Origin: Macrostomum hystrix
Taxonomy: Eukaryota; Platyhelminthes; Macrostomidae
Reading direction: 5' to 3'
Assembly: GCA_950097015.1 (NCBI GenBank)
Contig: CATNEN010000034.1
Coordinates: 7,458,501-7,522,500, forward strand
DNA length: 64,000 nt
This document shows, piece after piece, positions 43,384-55,721 of the stretch (position 1 is the first letter of the stretch; each line of letters begins with the position of its first letter). Position numbers and translations under genes: made by a program. The notes under the pieces were generated by a model. It was not told the DNA's origin, did no database searches, and saw nothing but the letters and a program-made list of their open reading frames with translations.

Positions 43384-44664
43384 ACCGAATTTCAGATTGG
43401 CATAACGTCTTACTGGCTAAATAACGTGTTTCATGATGACCCTTGACGCAATGCAATATAAACCCTGTCATAACTAGCACCGGAAGCAAGAAATGCCAGA
43501 GGTTTTCTGTTTCTGAACTTAGTTGCGCAAATGCCACAGCATTTATGATGCAGTTTAGAATATTCTACCACGCATAGCGTCTTATCTTACAAAACCATTT
43601 AGTATGCAATCTTTAGAAGAGATGCATTTAGGCTCGTTCACTGTTTCGTCAAAGTCTAAATAGAGACTGACCCCACCCATCCCAGAAATTTGGCAGCATT
43701 GTTGTGTATAGGACTTGCCAAAGAGAGGGCACGTGCTCGTGCTTTTATTGTTTTGCATCGAGATAGACGCTTTATATCGAGCGAACCATGTTCTATTCAA
43801 CTCCAGCCTGGCGCAAAGGCTCACGGTCCGACAGTACAGACACTCGCAGCGTCTTGTCTATAATTTGTCTTTCCTAGAATAGAACGCACTGGAGCAGAAT
43901 AAATTATTCCATTTAAATGCCGATATAACCCAGCATTGCCCGCTATTTTTCTTAACTCTATAAAAGACTGAACTTATTATAGCTTTTTACAGCTTTGGCA
44001 CACCCAGCGAAGTGTTCTGAGTACTAAATAACTGCATCATTTTTACCTTGCGCTATTTGAAACCAAACCGTGAGCAATATTTATATGATTTTTTCACTCG
44101 TTGCCATTTTTTTCTCGTTAAGTATTGTTATTTATCAATAATTTTAGACTTCGAGTTACTTCTATTCTTTAGTTCCTTGTGAATAAACTTGGTCTTGAGA
44201 GCGTCTTGAGAACTTGGTCTATGTGACCTTGAACTAATTTTTTTTAGCTTTACAGAAACGCATTGAACGATAGTATGTTACTCAAGCATTAGAACAAGAC
44301 CAAAATGTTGTTAGTTGTAATTATGACTTCAAATTTATTGTATATTTGTTTCTACGCTCGTATCTGCACTAAGACTAAATCTGTAGTGACAGAGCAGACC
44401 ATTGATCTTATGTTCCCATGCAGAACAAGCATAGATTCTTATACTCGTATTCCTATTGAGTTCATTGATAGTGGCCTATCTAGGCAAGGCTGTTAGGGAA
44501 TTAGTTAGGCTGTCTTATTCTTTGTATTGCCTATACAACACTTGTGGTTTTTAAGAGAGTCACTTATAATTAGTTGCAATTGACTCTGAATTTCCATTAC
44601 AAATTTTTCACATTGCTTCCTGCAAAATATTTGCCTTGTGAATATTTTTTTGTTTACTATGCAG
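43384..44664. other. Intergenic, no gene recognised
   Basis: AT-rich, between the divergent secreted-protein gene and the giant GTPase locus; a shared promoter region is possible. No specific signal was recognised. Confidence 0.3.
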
Positions 44665-44783
44665 AAACGAGTTCAGCAGAAAACACGGGCATCGGTCTTT
44701 GGCCCCACGGGCACTGACCATCTCCAATTCTGCTGCCCCTCACTAAGTCGGCAATTTTCTGCCCGGCCAAGGAGAATGGCAAT
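44665..44783 (+). CDS. Candidate first exon of the giant GTPase gene
   Basis: Bounded by an acceptor-like TACTATGCAG and a consensus donor AT|GTAAGTG. One frame is open across its 119 bp. If joined to the acceptor before 46534, the junction AT|G creates an ATG in frame with the GTPase (M-AQGSEEF). The phase match supports the exon but does not prove it; it may be an untranslated leader. Confidence 0.35.
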
Positions 44784-45424
44784 GTAAGTGAAAATAAACT
44801 TCACGTGATGAATATTTTGCAATTTTATTTCTTAACTATATAGGTCTTTGTGCAGTAGTGCATCATTTTTTTTTAAAAACAAGATGAGCTGAAAGTACGC
44901 TTGTACCAAACTTCGCCAGAAAGTGCTTTCTGTGAAGCAGATTTTGTTACAGGTTTACCAGGTCCATGCAATGGATTTTCAATTGTTATTTTCGTCGAGC
45001 AGGCTAGAGGAACCGACAGTAAGCAACTGCAGTCCAGGGCCTCTGTTCCTGTTGTTATTAAATTGTTAGTTTGTAGATTTTTCTCTACTTTTATTGGTTT
45101 GGAGGTAGTCCAATCGAGGTAAGCCAATATGCAACTGTATTGAGTCTCTATTCCTTGTACCTGCGCTGTTGATACCCAGGAATAGGAAATTCTCCGAGGT
45201 ATTTACCAGCGTAGAAAATGGGTGGGGCTCTATTTAACTGTTTGCATATCCCGCGCAGAAAGTAGCAAAGTGGTTTAACAAAGCTTTTTTATGACGAAAA
45301 TGCGGTGATTTTTGCAAAAAGCTTCCTCTTTTGAGTTTATTGAAACATAGTTTTTGTGCTTTTTGGTCATTTACTCACTTTCTAGTGATGTTAAACGATA
45401 TTCAAGGAGTGGTCTGTGACCAAA

Positions 45425-45955
45425 TGTTTGGTTTTACTCCCGATTCGCCGATTCCCGATTCGCCGATTCCCGATTCGCCGATTCCCGATTCGCCGATTCC
45501 CGATTCGCCGATTCCCGATTCGCCGATTCCCGATTCGCCGATTCCCGATTCGCCGATTCCCGATTCGCCGATTCCCGATTCGCCGAATTCCCGATTTGCC
45601 GAAAAATTACCAAACACGCACCTCCTGAGTTGAATAGGAATTGCTCTCGTAATGTACAAGCCAGTTATATTTTACAGAAAAGAACGCCAGTTCGACGGCA
45701 ATGCATTAATTAATTAACTTAAATACAATAGAAATAGAGTTCCAATATTTGACCAACATCCAAAGAGGGCAATGGTTATGTGGTTTCGGGAATTTCGGCG
45801 AATCGGGAATTTCGGCGAATCGGGAATTTCGGCGAATCGGGAATTTCGGCGAATCGGGAATTTCGGCGAATCGGGAATTTCGGCGAATCGGGAATTTCGG
45901 CGAATCGGGAATTTCGGCGAATCGGGAATTTCGGCGAATCGGGAGTAAACCAAAT
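45425..45955. repeat. Inverted pair of minisatellites, unit TTCCCGATTCGCCGA
   Basis: Left array 45436-45595: ten copies of a 15-bp unit. Right array 45785-45945: ten copies of the reverse complement with a 17-bp unit (two extra bases, AA). The outer flanks are also inverted (TTTGGTTTTACTCCCGATT at 45428 and the inverted match before 45956). The spacer of about 190 bp is unique. As a whole it could form a long hairpin or cruciform and resembles a foldback element. Frames across the arrays on both strands are artefacts. Confidence 0.9.
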
Positions 45956-46007
45956 TTTTGAGTTTGTTTCTTTTTCTTCCGCATCGAAATCGTTTTTAAA
46001 AAGTGAT

Positions 46008-46453
46008 TTAACAGTAGAAAGGACACCGGGGGATTTAAAATGCCGCCATTTCTTCTTTTTTCTGTATATCCTAAAATATTGAACCAATCGTCATGATAAT
46101 CCAGAACAAGGATTAAAATTTTCCGTTCCATCCAATGAAACAAGTTCCAGAATTACAAAAAATCGGCATTGTCGAGATATTCAACGATTCGCGTCCGGGT
46201 GTCTGGTTGCAAAACTCAGAAATATTGGGATATTTTTTCTGCTCACAAAATTTCATCATCTTGTACTTATGTCGGCTATTTTTGTCGGCTTTGAAAATTT
46301 GTTCATCGTAGATGTTTTTTTCAAATGGTCGACTTTCACGAAAACCAGTCATTCGTTTTGGGAGCTACCGTAAAGTTGGCAGTGGTTATTTGAAATACAT
46401 CATTTATGCTCTTTTGACAGGGTGGAAAAATGGCGTGGTATTTCTGTTGTTAA
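46008..46453 (+). mobile_element. TTAA element copy F
   Basis: TTAA at 46008-46011 and 46450-46453. The left end is CAGTAGAAAGGACACCGGGG and the right end ...GGCGTGGTATTTCTGTTG, the inverted form. The body is homologous to copies A-D (for example CCAATCGTCATGATAATCCAG). It lies about 80 bp upstream of the GTPase exon, in its presumed intron. Confidence 0.85.
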
Positions 46454-46533
46454 AGAGCAGGAACATGGATCGCACACAGCCATTTATAGCTTAGAAATTA
46501 ACAACTTACTCCGTCAAATTTGCCGCATTTTAG

Positions 46534-49500
46534 GGCTCAAGGCAGCGAAGAATTCGCAATGAAGGAGATCGAAGAGTTGCTGAAACAATTCAATTTTACA
46601 CGCATGCAGCAAAATCATCAAGAAGAGGTGCTGCAGCCAGTGGAAGAATGGTCTGATACTTTTGTCAAAAGATTGGGACTCAAAAGCGATCACGATATTT
46701 TTAGTGTCAGCAAAGAATCAGTATCCAGGATTTTCGAAAAAGAAAATCAGAGGACGAAATTGGCTATAGAAAGCTTTTTCGAATACGTAGCAGAAATGAA
46801 AATGCTCGGCTATATTCGTGAGGCTGAATCTCTTATGTCTCAATTTCATTGCTCCGAAAGTAATGAAGGCAGAAAGGAGAGTCTAAGCAGAATTCTTGTT
46901 CTTTTTAACGAAACAAAAAATCTAATCGGTGATCCAAAAAAGTTCGACAATATGACTACTGGACTCGAGGGCAATGAGACGTTTAGAGAAGTGATTCTGA
47001 AGAACTGCTTTTTAGACGATTCTGTCCTTGCCGAGCAACTGACACATCTATCAGCTGTATGTCCGACCTTACTGCCAGTGGCGAAGGAATTCATGCAGGT
47101 TTTGAAGGCAATCGGTCTTGAGGTGCACCTTGTTAGCAAAATTACAATCAGTCAACTCACCGAGATCACATCTTTACCACCAAGTGGCGCCTGGAAGCTG
47201 CTAAGGGGCCTCACAGATTGTAATTATAAATGCCAAAATGAAGGCGGAAATGCTGAGTCAAGGCGCAAGACAACTAGCGCGCCATTAAGCTTGCGAGCAC
47301 GAATGGAGCATCGGGAAGCGAATCAAGAGCACCCGATGGACGTTCTGTATGCCAGTTTCCTGTGCTGCGATGCGGTGGCAAAGCAGTTTCTCTGTCAGCG
47401 GCTATTCGCTTGCAAGCTGGCCTTGCCGTTTCTATACAAGAATGAGTTTGATCTTCTGGTACAGAGTGACTGGGCTTTCAGATATATCCGCATCGAGTTC
47501 AGCGATCGAAGCGGATTGGTTGAGACGAGCCTCGTTAGTGATGAAAAGAAATTGCCAATTGTGTCGTTCATGCGAATGGGCGACCTTCAGGTTTCCAAGT
47601 CAAAATTATTAAATCATTTCCTAAGCTCAAGGAGGCACGAGACCTTTTTCCACCGGGAACTTAAGAATGGCAGTCTCCAAAGAGCCTGCTCAAATGGACT
47701 GGTGGAGGCAGCCGTGCGACTGCCAACCAGAGACTCACCAAACCGAGAGCTGCTAGTACTGAATTTGAGAGGTGACGTGGACTGCCACCAACAGCAGTTT
47801 GATCAACTCATTCGAATGAGTCAGTGTTGCGTTCTGTTTGTCTGCGGAAAAGAGTTGCAGAATGAAAAGTGCATTCAGAAAATTAAGGTTATGAAAGAAA
47901 AAATTACAGGCTTAATTATTGTAGTGAGCAGCCATAATAACTGCAGCTTTCACGACGAAAAACTTTTGGAAGTTTGTGAGCGGGAATTTGAGCCTCTTGA
48001 TATTACGATTGTTATGTCCAACGAAAATGACGGTAAGACGACAAGATCTGAAGCAGACTATGTCGAAGAATTTAAATTGGCTTTGGAAACTAAAGTCCAA
48101 GGGATTCAATGTGATCAATTGACCAATAGTCGTCACAATTTGACCAAAGGTGCTTCGCTGGATGCTATGCAGAAGGCAGAAGAAGTTTACCGAAAGCTGC
48201 GCGAAAGCAAGACTGAAATATTTCGTGCCTTCCCATTGCAAGGAGAAGAATGGGAGAGAATTTGTCAACTTAAGAAAGCAATAGCTATACCGGATCACTC
48301 TCATTGGAGATTGGATCAAGACTTGCTTGAAATAGAACGATTGCAGCGCAAACAATTGGAACTCTATAATTCCCAATGTTGCCAGAAATTTTTTCTGGAG
48401 TACTTAAGACAAGCAAAATCGGGCTCAGAACGTCTCGTTTTCATTGAGAACCTTCAACTTTTGCTGAATTGTCACACACGGAGCCACACACAAGAGCTGA
48501 GAAAACAGTGCCTTGATATTAAACGCGAGTTTGAAGAGAAAGAGCGGCAAGCAATGAGAAAAAATGTAAACCAAGAAAGCAGAGTTACTCCAGCTTTAGA
48601 TCCCAATCTCAATATTGGGAATCTTCAAGCGATGTTGCTTGACGCGGACATCAAATACCAAAAGTCAATTGTGCACGCACATCATTTTTTTAGGGAGGCT
48701 GCTTTGCTATACGATGCCCACGCTCACGTGCAGGAAGGCGACATGCCCATGGAAATCAAAGAACTCCCGAGTCTCTTTGCCTCGCTGTTTCTGGCCGGAG
48801 TCCCTCTTGAACTGCTGGATGGAAATGGGGGGAACATTCCAATGAAATGGATTTCTGCCATGCTAGATCAGTGTAGAGAGCTGGTCGGCGACAAGAAATT
48901 GTTTGTCGTGTCAGTTCTCGGAGCTCAGAGCACAGGAAAATCAACTCTTCTTAACACCATGTTCGGTTTGCGACTACCAGTGAGTGCCGGTCGCTGCACT
49001 AGAGGAGTGTTTCTGCAGCTAGTGACTGTGGACAAGAACTCGAGTCTTCCTTTTGAGTACCTTGTAGTGATTGACACCGAGGGTCTGAGAGCCGTCGAAC
49101 GTGGTGTCAATAGCCTTCGCCATGACAACGAACTCGCCACTCTCGTAATTGGACTGGCAGACTTGACCCTTATCACGCTGAATGGTGAGGACTCACCTGA
49201 AATGCGGGATGTGCTGCAAATTGTAATTCATGCTTTTATCAGTATGAAAAGAGTGCAAAGCAAACTCAGCATAAAGAGAAAATGCTTGTTCGTTCATCAG
49301 AATGTGAGTGACACAGCCGCCATTGTAAGGCTAAAGACAGAGATTTTGAGGCGTCAATCTCAACTCGACGAGGTTACTCGAGCCGCAGCCGAAAAAGAAT
49401 CAGTCGATGGAGTGAGTCGTTTTTCTGACGTAATCTCATTCGAGCCTGATCGCGATACATTCCTCATGCCGGGTCTCTGGCACGGAGACCCACCGATGGC

Positions 49501-52036
49501 TCCAATGAATCCGGGATTCTCTATCGAAGTCCAGAAGCTGAAGCAGCACATCATTGCGATTCCTGGCGGGTCTGAGTTCTCATGCCTCAACTTCACTAAC
49601 TTTGCTTTGCGGATCGAGGATCTGTGGAAAGCTATTCTGACGCAGGATTTCGTTTTCAGCTTCAGAAACAGCATTGAGATGAAAGCGTATCGTCTCTTAG
49701 ATGAAGAATTCGCTCAAATCAAGGCAGAATTCTTCCGGCTCTTGAAGGAATACTTTCAATCGACCATTACGCCTGGCGTCAACAAAGCAGAAAGTAAACA
49801 ACAACTTCATGCTTCTCAGCAGAATTTGCAAAGAGAATTAAAAACCCATTCAGATAAGTTGTTGACGACTTCCATCTCTGAGTTGCAAAGGTATTTCTCT
49901 TGTTGTGAATACAAGGAGTACGCAGTTCAATGGCAACAAGGAAAAATCACTTCGTTGCATAATGAATGTAAAGAAATTATAGAAAATATGCAGGAGGGGC
50001 TTCGCAAATCAATCCAGATTCGTAAAAGAGTCCTTCTTCAGAATGAAGTAATAAAGATGATAAAGGACGAACTCAAATGTAGGGCATCCGAGCTCAACAA
50101 GCAGTCGGCATCCTCTGACGACGAAGTTCGCGAAGAGTTCGAACAATTTTTGAGAACCAGAGTTGATGACATTTATAAAAATGAGGTTGAGGAATCTCCG
50201 AACATTGAGGCAATGCTGAGAAGTGAGTTATTGAAACAATTCTCAACTGAGCAACACAGCATTGAAGCACAGCTGGCTAAAACACCAATAAGCTTTTTAC
50301 CTGCACATGATCCAGAGTCCATCAAACATTTTTCTGATCTGGGAAAACAAGCAGAGCAAAAGCCGGAAAAAGAACAGCGATTCTTAGTGGCAAAAGCCAA
50401 AAATTTTGGCTCAAATGTGCTGACAGTAGTAAAAGCTTATTGGCCAGCCAATGCGGTAAATGCACTCGAAACTAAATTTAGCCTTTTACGAGAAGAAGTT
50501 AAAAAAATCCTGATCGAAATAAAAAAAAACATAAAAGATGAGCAGAGGATGGTAAAATATACAGACATTCAGTTGCTGATCCAGAAAACTCACGAACATC
50601 TGGCCAAACTTTTCAATAGTCTCAATGTGTCCGATGGCCTAATAAATGACCTAAAGGCACAAATGGCCGTGTATGCGTGTCAATTGGCTTACAAAACCTT
50701 TAATGAAAGACAGGAAAAATACGCAAAAAAAGCGTATGAAAGTCTGAAAGCGGGGCTTGAAGAATCAAAGGAGCTACTGTTTAAAATATTTAAAAGTCAA
50801 AGTTCTTTAGAACTTGCTGTGATTGAGACGCAGGATGTGTTGCATAAAGCCTTAATGGAGAGGATAAAATCTGAATGCGAATGTAAGCTATCGCAAAAGT
50901 ACTTGCAGCAACTCAACTTTAAGAGCAAGCATATGCTAATCAAGTCGTTACTTCGTCATGGAATTGATGAGGACCCTAGTCTGCTCGAGGTTTATCTATC
51001 TCATCCAAAGGATGCGGCACTGAAGTTTCTAAAACTAAGAACTGTAAAAGCCCTTCTCCGTGACGCCAAATCAGTGCAGCAGTGCTCATATCGACTCACA
51101 ATCCAGAGAGATATCTTGGAGCCAGCCTTCCAGTCACTCAAAAATGCTGTTGAAAAAGCGAAGGAAAAGCGCTCCACTAACGAGTGGATTAAAGTCTTCT
51201 GTTTTGAATTGAGTCTTCAGCTGAACGAATCGAATCTGCGAAATATTTTTCCTGACGCTGAATTCGACTTCCAAGCCTTGTCTGAAAAGCTGATGTCGCG
51301 GCTTGAATTCGAGATTTGGAAAGAAATCGACGCAAAGATAGAGGATGAGAGCAAGTGGGATGACCTACCCGGATTCAAAGCCTTCTACAGCTGCATTCTG
51401 AATTGCCTCTGGGGCTGTGAGCATTGCTGTCCACTATGCAATGAGCCATGCATTAAGATGGACGCAGGACATGCGGAGAACGACAAGACGCCACATCAAT
51501 GCGTCATGCACAGACCAATGGGCTTGAAGGGATCTGAATTACTGGATGATCATGAATTAGCCACTTACACATGCAGCTACTTTGCTACTAAAGCCAGTAA
51601 GCTTTTTCAAGGCACAAAAAGTGTATTCCGCACCCACAAGAGATTCCGGTGCCTGCAGGACTGTCAAAAGCCTCACTCGGACTGCTCGACTGGGGAGCCT
51701 GCCTTTCACAGGTGCATCGACTACAAAGACTACTTCCCCGACTGGGACATTAAGCCAGTGTACTCAGCGCCAGTTTGCGACCTGTGGAAATGGATCGCCT
51801 CATCTATTAGAGACAGTCTGATACAAAAAAGTGCGCGCTACTCAAAAATCCCCGACGATTGGAGAAACATTACCAAGGAAAAGGCAAAGCTGAGCTTAGA
51901 CAAAGAGTTCGGCGACTCAGTGGACGACGCTGGCATCGAGGCTTCACACAAAATTTCAGAAGAAGCTGGAGTTTCCAGCTTGGGAAAGTCAGATTTTGAA
52001 ATGAGCGTCATCATTAAGAATGGCTCTGATTGTTAA
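46534..52036 (+). CDS. GVIN1: Giant GTPase, GVIN/VLIG (interferon-induced very large GTPase)-like
   Basis: A single very long exon; the first internal ATG at 46559 gives 1825 residues. An acceptor (GCATTTTAG) ends at 46533. The N-terminal half is helical with a DSPNRELLVLNLRGDVDC-type beta segment that may be a degenerate pseudo-GTPase. The main G domain starts near residue 775: P-loop GAQSTGKST (about 788), LPVSAGRCTRGVF switch region, and DTEGLRA (G3, about 839), then LITLNGED and VHQNVSD (possible G4). A long helical region follows, and a Cys/His-rich C-terminal block (CEHCCPLCNEPC about 1620, then HQCVMHRPMG). This order is that of the GVIN/VLIG family. In vertebrates these are interferon-inducible; here the inducer is unknown. 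Vertebrate members reach about 2400 residues, so the N-terminal part is short or lies on upstream exons. The frame has no lesion over 5.5 kb. Confidence 0.88.
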
Positions 52037-53745
52037 GTTGACTTGGCAGACGTGTTTTGGCCGGGGAGGGTTGGTCGTTGTCAATTTAACGACATTTAAG
52101 AGTGACACTGTGTATTTTAATGTCACGCACTTGCATTGTTAAATTTCCGATTGAAAGGTACATTAGCATCCTTTTTACAATCTTTTCTACGCCATTTTCA
52201 GTTTAGAGTTTGAGTTATTCTTAGCTCGTATTAGCAGTACAAGTACAAGTAGAATTAGAATTTTCTGCGTCGGTAATTTCCTAACACTTAGTTTCTGCTA
52301 CCGTTACTAACCGCATTAAATATATAAATGCGTTGCTATTGCACTCTGACTCAAAGTATAATACATATGCCAGTTTCCCTCAGAAGTCCTTAGCCTGAAC
52401 TAGAACTAGAACAGCAACCAACGTATCAACTGAAAGGCCGTTTAAACTGCTGAAAACAATATCCTCCAGCATTTATCACACACTTGCATCCTGTACGAAC
52501 CAGATGGCGAAGCACTTCCGCCAATCGTCATCCCGAATCTCTCGATGACGTCTTTGAAGTTATTCCAATTTTTTCTGTAAATATAAGACCTGGCCCTCCT
52601 CGTCTCCTCGTCTCCAAAGGTTCACATGGTCGACTGGCGCTTTGCTTCCGGGTCGCATTGATAAATCCCGTCTCATCTCTGAAGGATGAGTAAGGATGAG
52701 CCATAAGGTCCCAGACTCGAATTTCTGCAGTACGAATCGGCCTTAAGCCACTCGGTAGTCCTGCTGGTCAGACAGGTGATAGGCATCCACCAGGAGGCCA
52801 GGTTCCGCACTCCCAGATCCTAAGTCGAAGTCCTGCTGGATCTGCTGGTAGGTCTCTCGACGGTCAGCGACGCTCATGCTAAGACGCAGCGCAGATAGTT
52901 TCTGGGTCATTGTGTCGCAGGGTCTCCGGATAAATACTCATTTTCGAGGCTCTCTCGGCCTATTGGCAAAACTCAGCGTCAACCGTATTGGACGTTCGAG
53001 GATGAAGGGCGCAGATGCATTAACGCTCGTAAAGTTTGGATAGAATCGGCTCGCGACTTGTCTTGCTTGAAATGCTCCGAAGTTGCAACTTTTATGCTTC
53101 ATCGAGCAATTGAACGCTACAAGGGCTTAATTGGCTTTTGATCTCTGTAGTGCACTCTTAGTTGCTAGGCTAAAGGCTTTCTGAGCGACACTTGTATCAT
53201 GGATTCAGTTATGCTCTCGTATTATGCTGAAACTCAGCACATTGTTCAAAAAACCCTTGTTCACTCTGTACGCTTTTCGTCTCTTGGCGCAGTTTTGTGA
53301 CCCGTTTTTTAGTTTTTTTTGAGATGGCGGTGAAATCTGTAGGACTCGTTAACTTTTAGAGCTTGTTGTGTTGTTCTGTTTTAACCTTTACAATAACATC
53401 TTGTATCCTATTTACGTTTTAAACTCAACTGTCTGTTACTAATGTGAAATTTAGTTTTCATTTATGTGAAAAAAAAGCATCTGCAAAAACCGTACTTACC
53501 CAATATGGAACCCAATAAATATTTGAACAATTTTCAGCACTAGTAGCACAATTCGTACTTGTATAAGTGTAGCAAATATTTTAGGTAAATATTTCATGCT
53601 ATATTCTTAACCACTGCAAATATAGTACATTTTCTAAGCACTTAACTATAAAGCACTACTTCTTAAGCTTAAGATTTCGGGCTTCGGAAATGTTTTTGCA
53701 ACGAATATCTAATAGAAGGTCAGTGGGTTTAACGACAAAATCAGC
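52037..53745. other. 3' flank of the GTPase gene, no gene recognised
   Basis: A 69-codon frame at 52484-52693 has no pattern to support it. Polyadenylation-type CCCAATAAATA occurs at about 53510. Confidence 0.35.
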
Positions 53746-53749
53746 ATGA

Positions 53750-53885
53750 TCTGCACTAGCTCCCTGTGAGAATCTCATGAGAATCTGCACTAGCTCCCTG
53801 TGAGAATCTCATGAGAATCTGCACTAGCTGCCTGTGAGAATCTCATGAGAATCTACATTAGCTCACATGAGAGAATCTACATTAG
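53750..53885. repeat. Short tandem repeat, unit about 35 bp
   Basis: About four copies built on GAGAATCTCATGAGAATCT and GCACTAGCTCCCTGT. Confidence 0.8.
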
Positions 53886-53894
53886 CAAAGGCGC

Positions 53895-54215
53895 ACAATG
53901 TCACGATTTCGTCTAGGAAACCACAAACTGGCCTGTGAGACACTGCGCACTGTAAGACCGAAAATCGCCTATGAACACAGAAATGTCCAAAATGTAAAGT
54001 CGAGGTAGAGAACGAAACTCATATTCTCTTTAGATGCGATTGGTCCGTTTATGTTGCAATTAGAAATAAATTCATAGAGAGGTACTGTTCGAAATTTCGA
54101 AAGCCTAACAGCTGATGACGAAATTGTGTATTTAATGACACAGGAAAGCACAGACTTAACAGAAAGTTTTGTGGACTTCATAGAAAGCATACTTAAAGCT
54201 AGATAAAAAGCCACT
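53895..54215 (+). mobile_element. LINE (non-LTR retrotransposon) 3' fragment
   Basis: The + strand encodes the tail of a reverse transcriptase protein of a kind common in marine invertebrates: MSRFRLGNHKLACET, then (after a frame change) CPKCKVEVENETHILFRC with its CxxC...H...C finger, and the terminal ESFVDFIESILKAR before a stop. At least two frameshifts separate the parts. Only about 300 bp are present. Confidence 0.65.
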
Positions 54216-54575
54216 GCCCTGAGGCCCATAGTTAATAGAACTCTTGATTATAGTTTAACTTTTCTTTTTCTTATATTTGATAGTAACTTGCAAAAACACA
54301 ATAGCTATTCTCCTTTCGGGAGCGAATAGATTTCAGTAACAGTTTTAATTTTATCTTTAAATTTCAATATATTATTTTTTGTTATAATGGCCTTTGTTTA
54401 TTTCAAAAATTTGTGTTTTTTTTCATTCACCTAAAATTAATATTATGCATGCATGCTACTGTTTTTCCATCGCCTTCTTTTAAAAAAATCTAATTGTTCA
54501 GCCTCAAACATCAAATAAACAAAAAAGCAGCACCCAATAGGCGTGCGCACCTCAATAATGATTAATGATAAACAA
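54216..54575. other. Intergenic spacer
   Basis: AT-rich with long A and T runs; no supported feature. Confidence 0.3.
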
Positions 54576-55260
54576 TTATACAAAGCTTTCCGCAGATGTA
54601 ACGGTGACTTGTAGATCCGAATTTGATATTATTATATTATCTAGCTTGGACATAATTATTGGAACCGGCTGAATGGCGGCCATCTTTTTCTGTAATTCCA
54701 TCATCATGCCGATGAATTGTTCAACACGCTGGTCACCTAAGAAATACTTTGAGCAAATATTAGAGTCTCTTCCAATAAAGAGATACGCAACAGAATTTGG
54801 GATATGCTTATTGGTTTCAGGGTTTATAGTGCATTCAAATTCGGCGTATACCATAAACGGGAGCTTAATACATGATGAGGCTTTGAGAGGGTCATATTTC
54901 ATGATCATTACAGTAGCTTTTTGAATGCCACTGACAACCCAACGTGATATCCTCTGGAAGTAAAGGCGTCAATCTTTTACTGATCTCTTGAAGAAATGGA
55001 TCCTGTGTGTCAGTGGGAGTAAAGGGTAGAGCTTTAGTAGTCATGTAGTATTCAAGACGCTCAGTGGGTTGTAAAATTCAATCTTGAATGATAACTGAAG
55101 TTTAATGGTCTTACGTGATTTCAGTGTGTGATCCATTACTGATTGGATTCTGTCTTTGAAGTCGTAAATGTCTGTAAGGGACACATAAGTGTATGTGGTG
55201 TTGTGGATTGTGTACTAAATATAATGCTCTGTGAATTTTCTCTGTGCAAATTTAAAGTTT
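54576..55260 (-). pseudogene. Maverick-type DNA polymerase B, N-terminal fragment
   Basis: The first part (about 55250-54950) resembles the conserved region before the exonuclease of Maverick polymerases but changes frame. The last frame (54908-54576) carries MIMKYDPLKASSCIKLP and then FMVYAEFECT, where the usual exonuclease I motif has Asp (DxE) in place of the first Glu. The palm domain is absent. The element could not replicate itself. Confidence 0.6.
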
Positions 55261-55721
55261 TCAGTTTGTAGTTCTGACTCCACCTGGTGGATTGAACGTT
55301 CTAGATCATCTTGTTCCTGCTTGTTTTGTGGATATTTACAAGTCTGGCCTAATTGAGAGCCTCGTATTTATTGACCAAGGCTTGGCTCTTTCGTTGGTGC
55401 TCAGCTGCAGGGTTCTTCACTGGTGTGTACTGCTCTGATGATTGAATCTGTTTAATGATTTCTTGCTGCATTGCATAGCTCCCGAGGTAGCCTGGATCTA
55501 TATTGAACTTCTGCTTACAGAGCCATTGCAGAACTTTACTTTTCTGCTGAAAATAAGAGGCTCGAGGATAATTATTTTGAAAGAAGGATTCGACATTTTT
55601 TTCTCCGGGTTTGCTTTAGGCGTTTTTTAATGAAAAATAAAAATAATAAATTATGGGGTGGTCACCCTCAAGTGACGTGTAAAGTATGAGGCTAGCATGA
55701 GACGCAGATTCTGTTCTGTTT

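Noticed and set aside
45331-46143. Frames with PDSPI and NREFRRIG repeats
   Set aside because: Products of the two inverted minisatellites, open on both strands.
52484-52693. 69-codon frame downstream of the GTPase
   Set aside because: No domain, start context or splice signals; probably chance.
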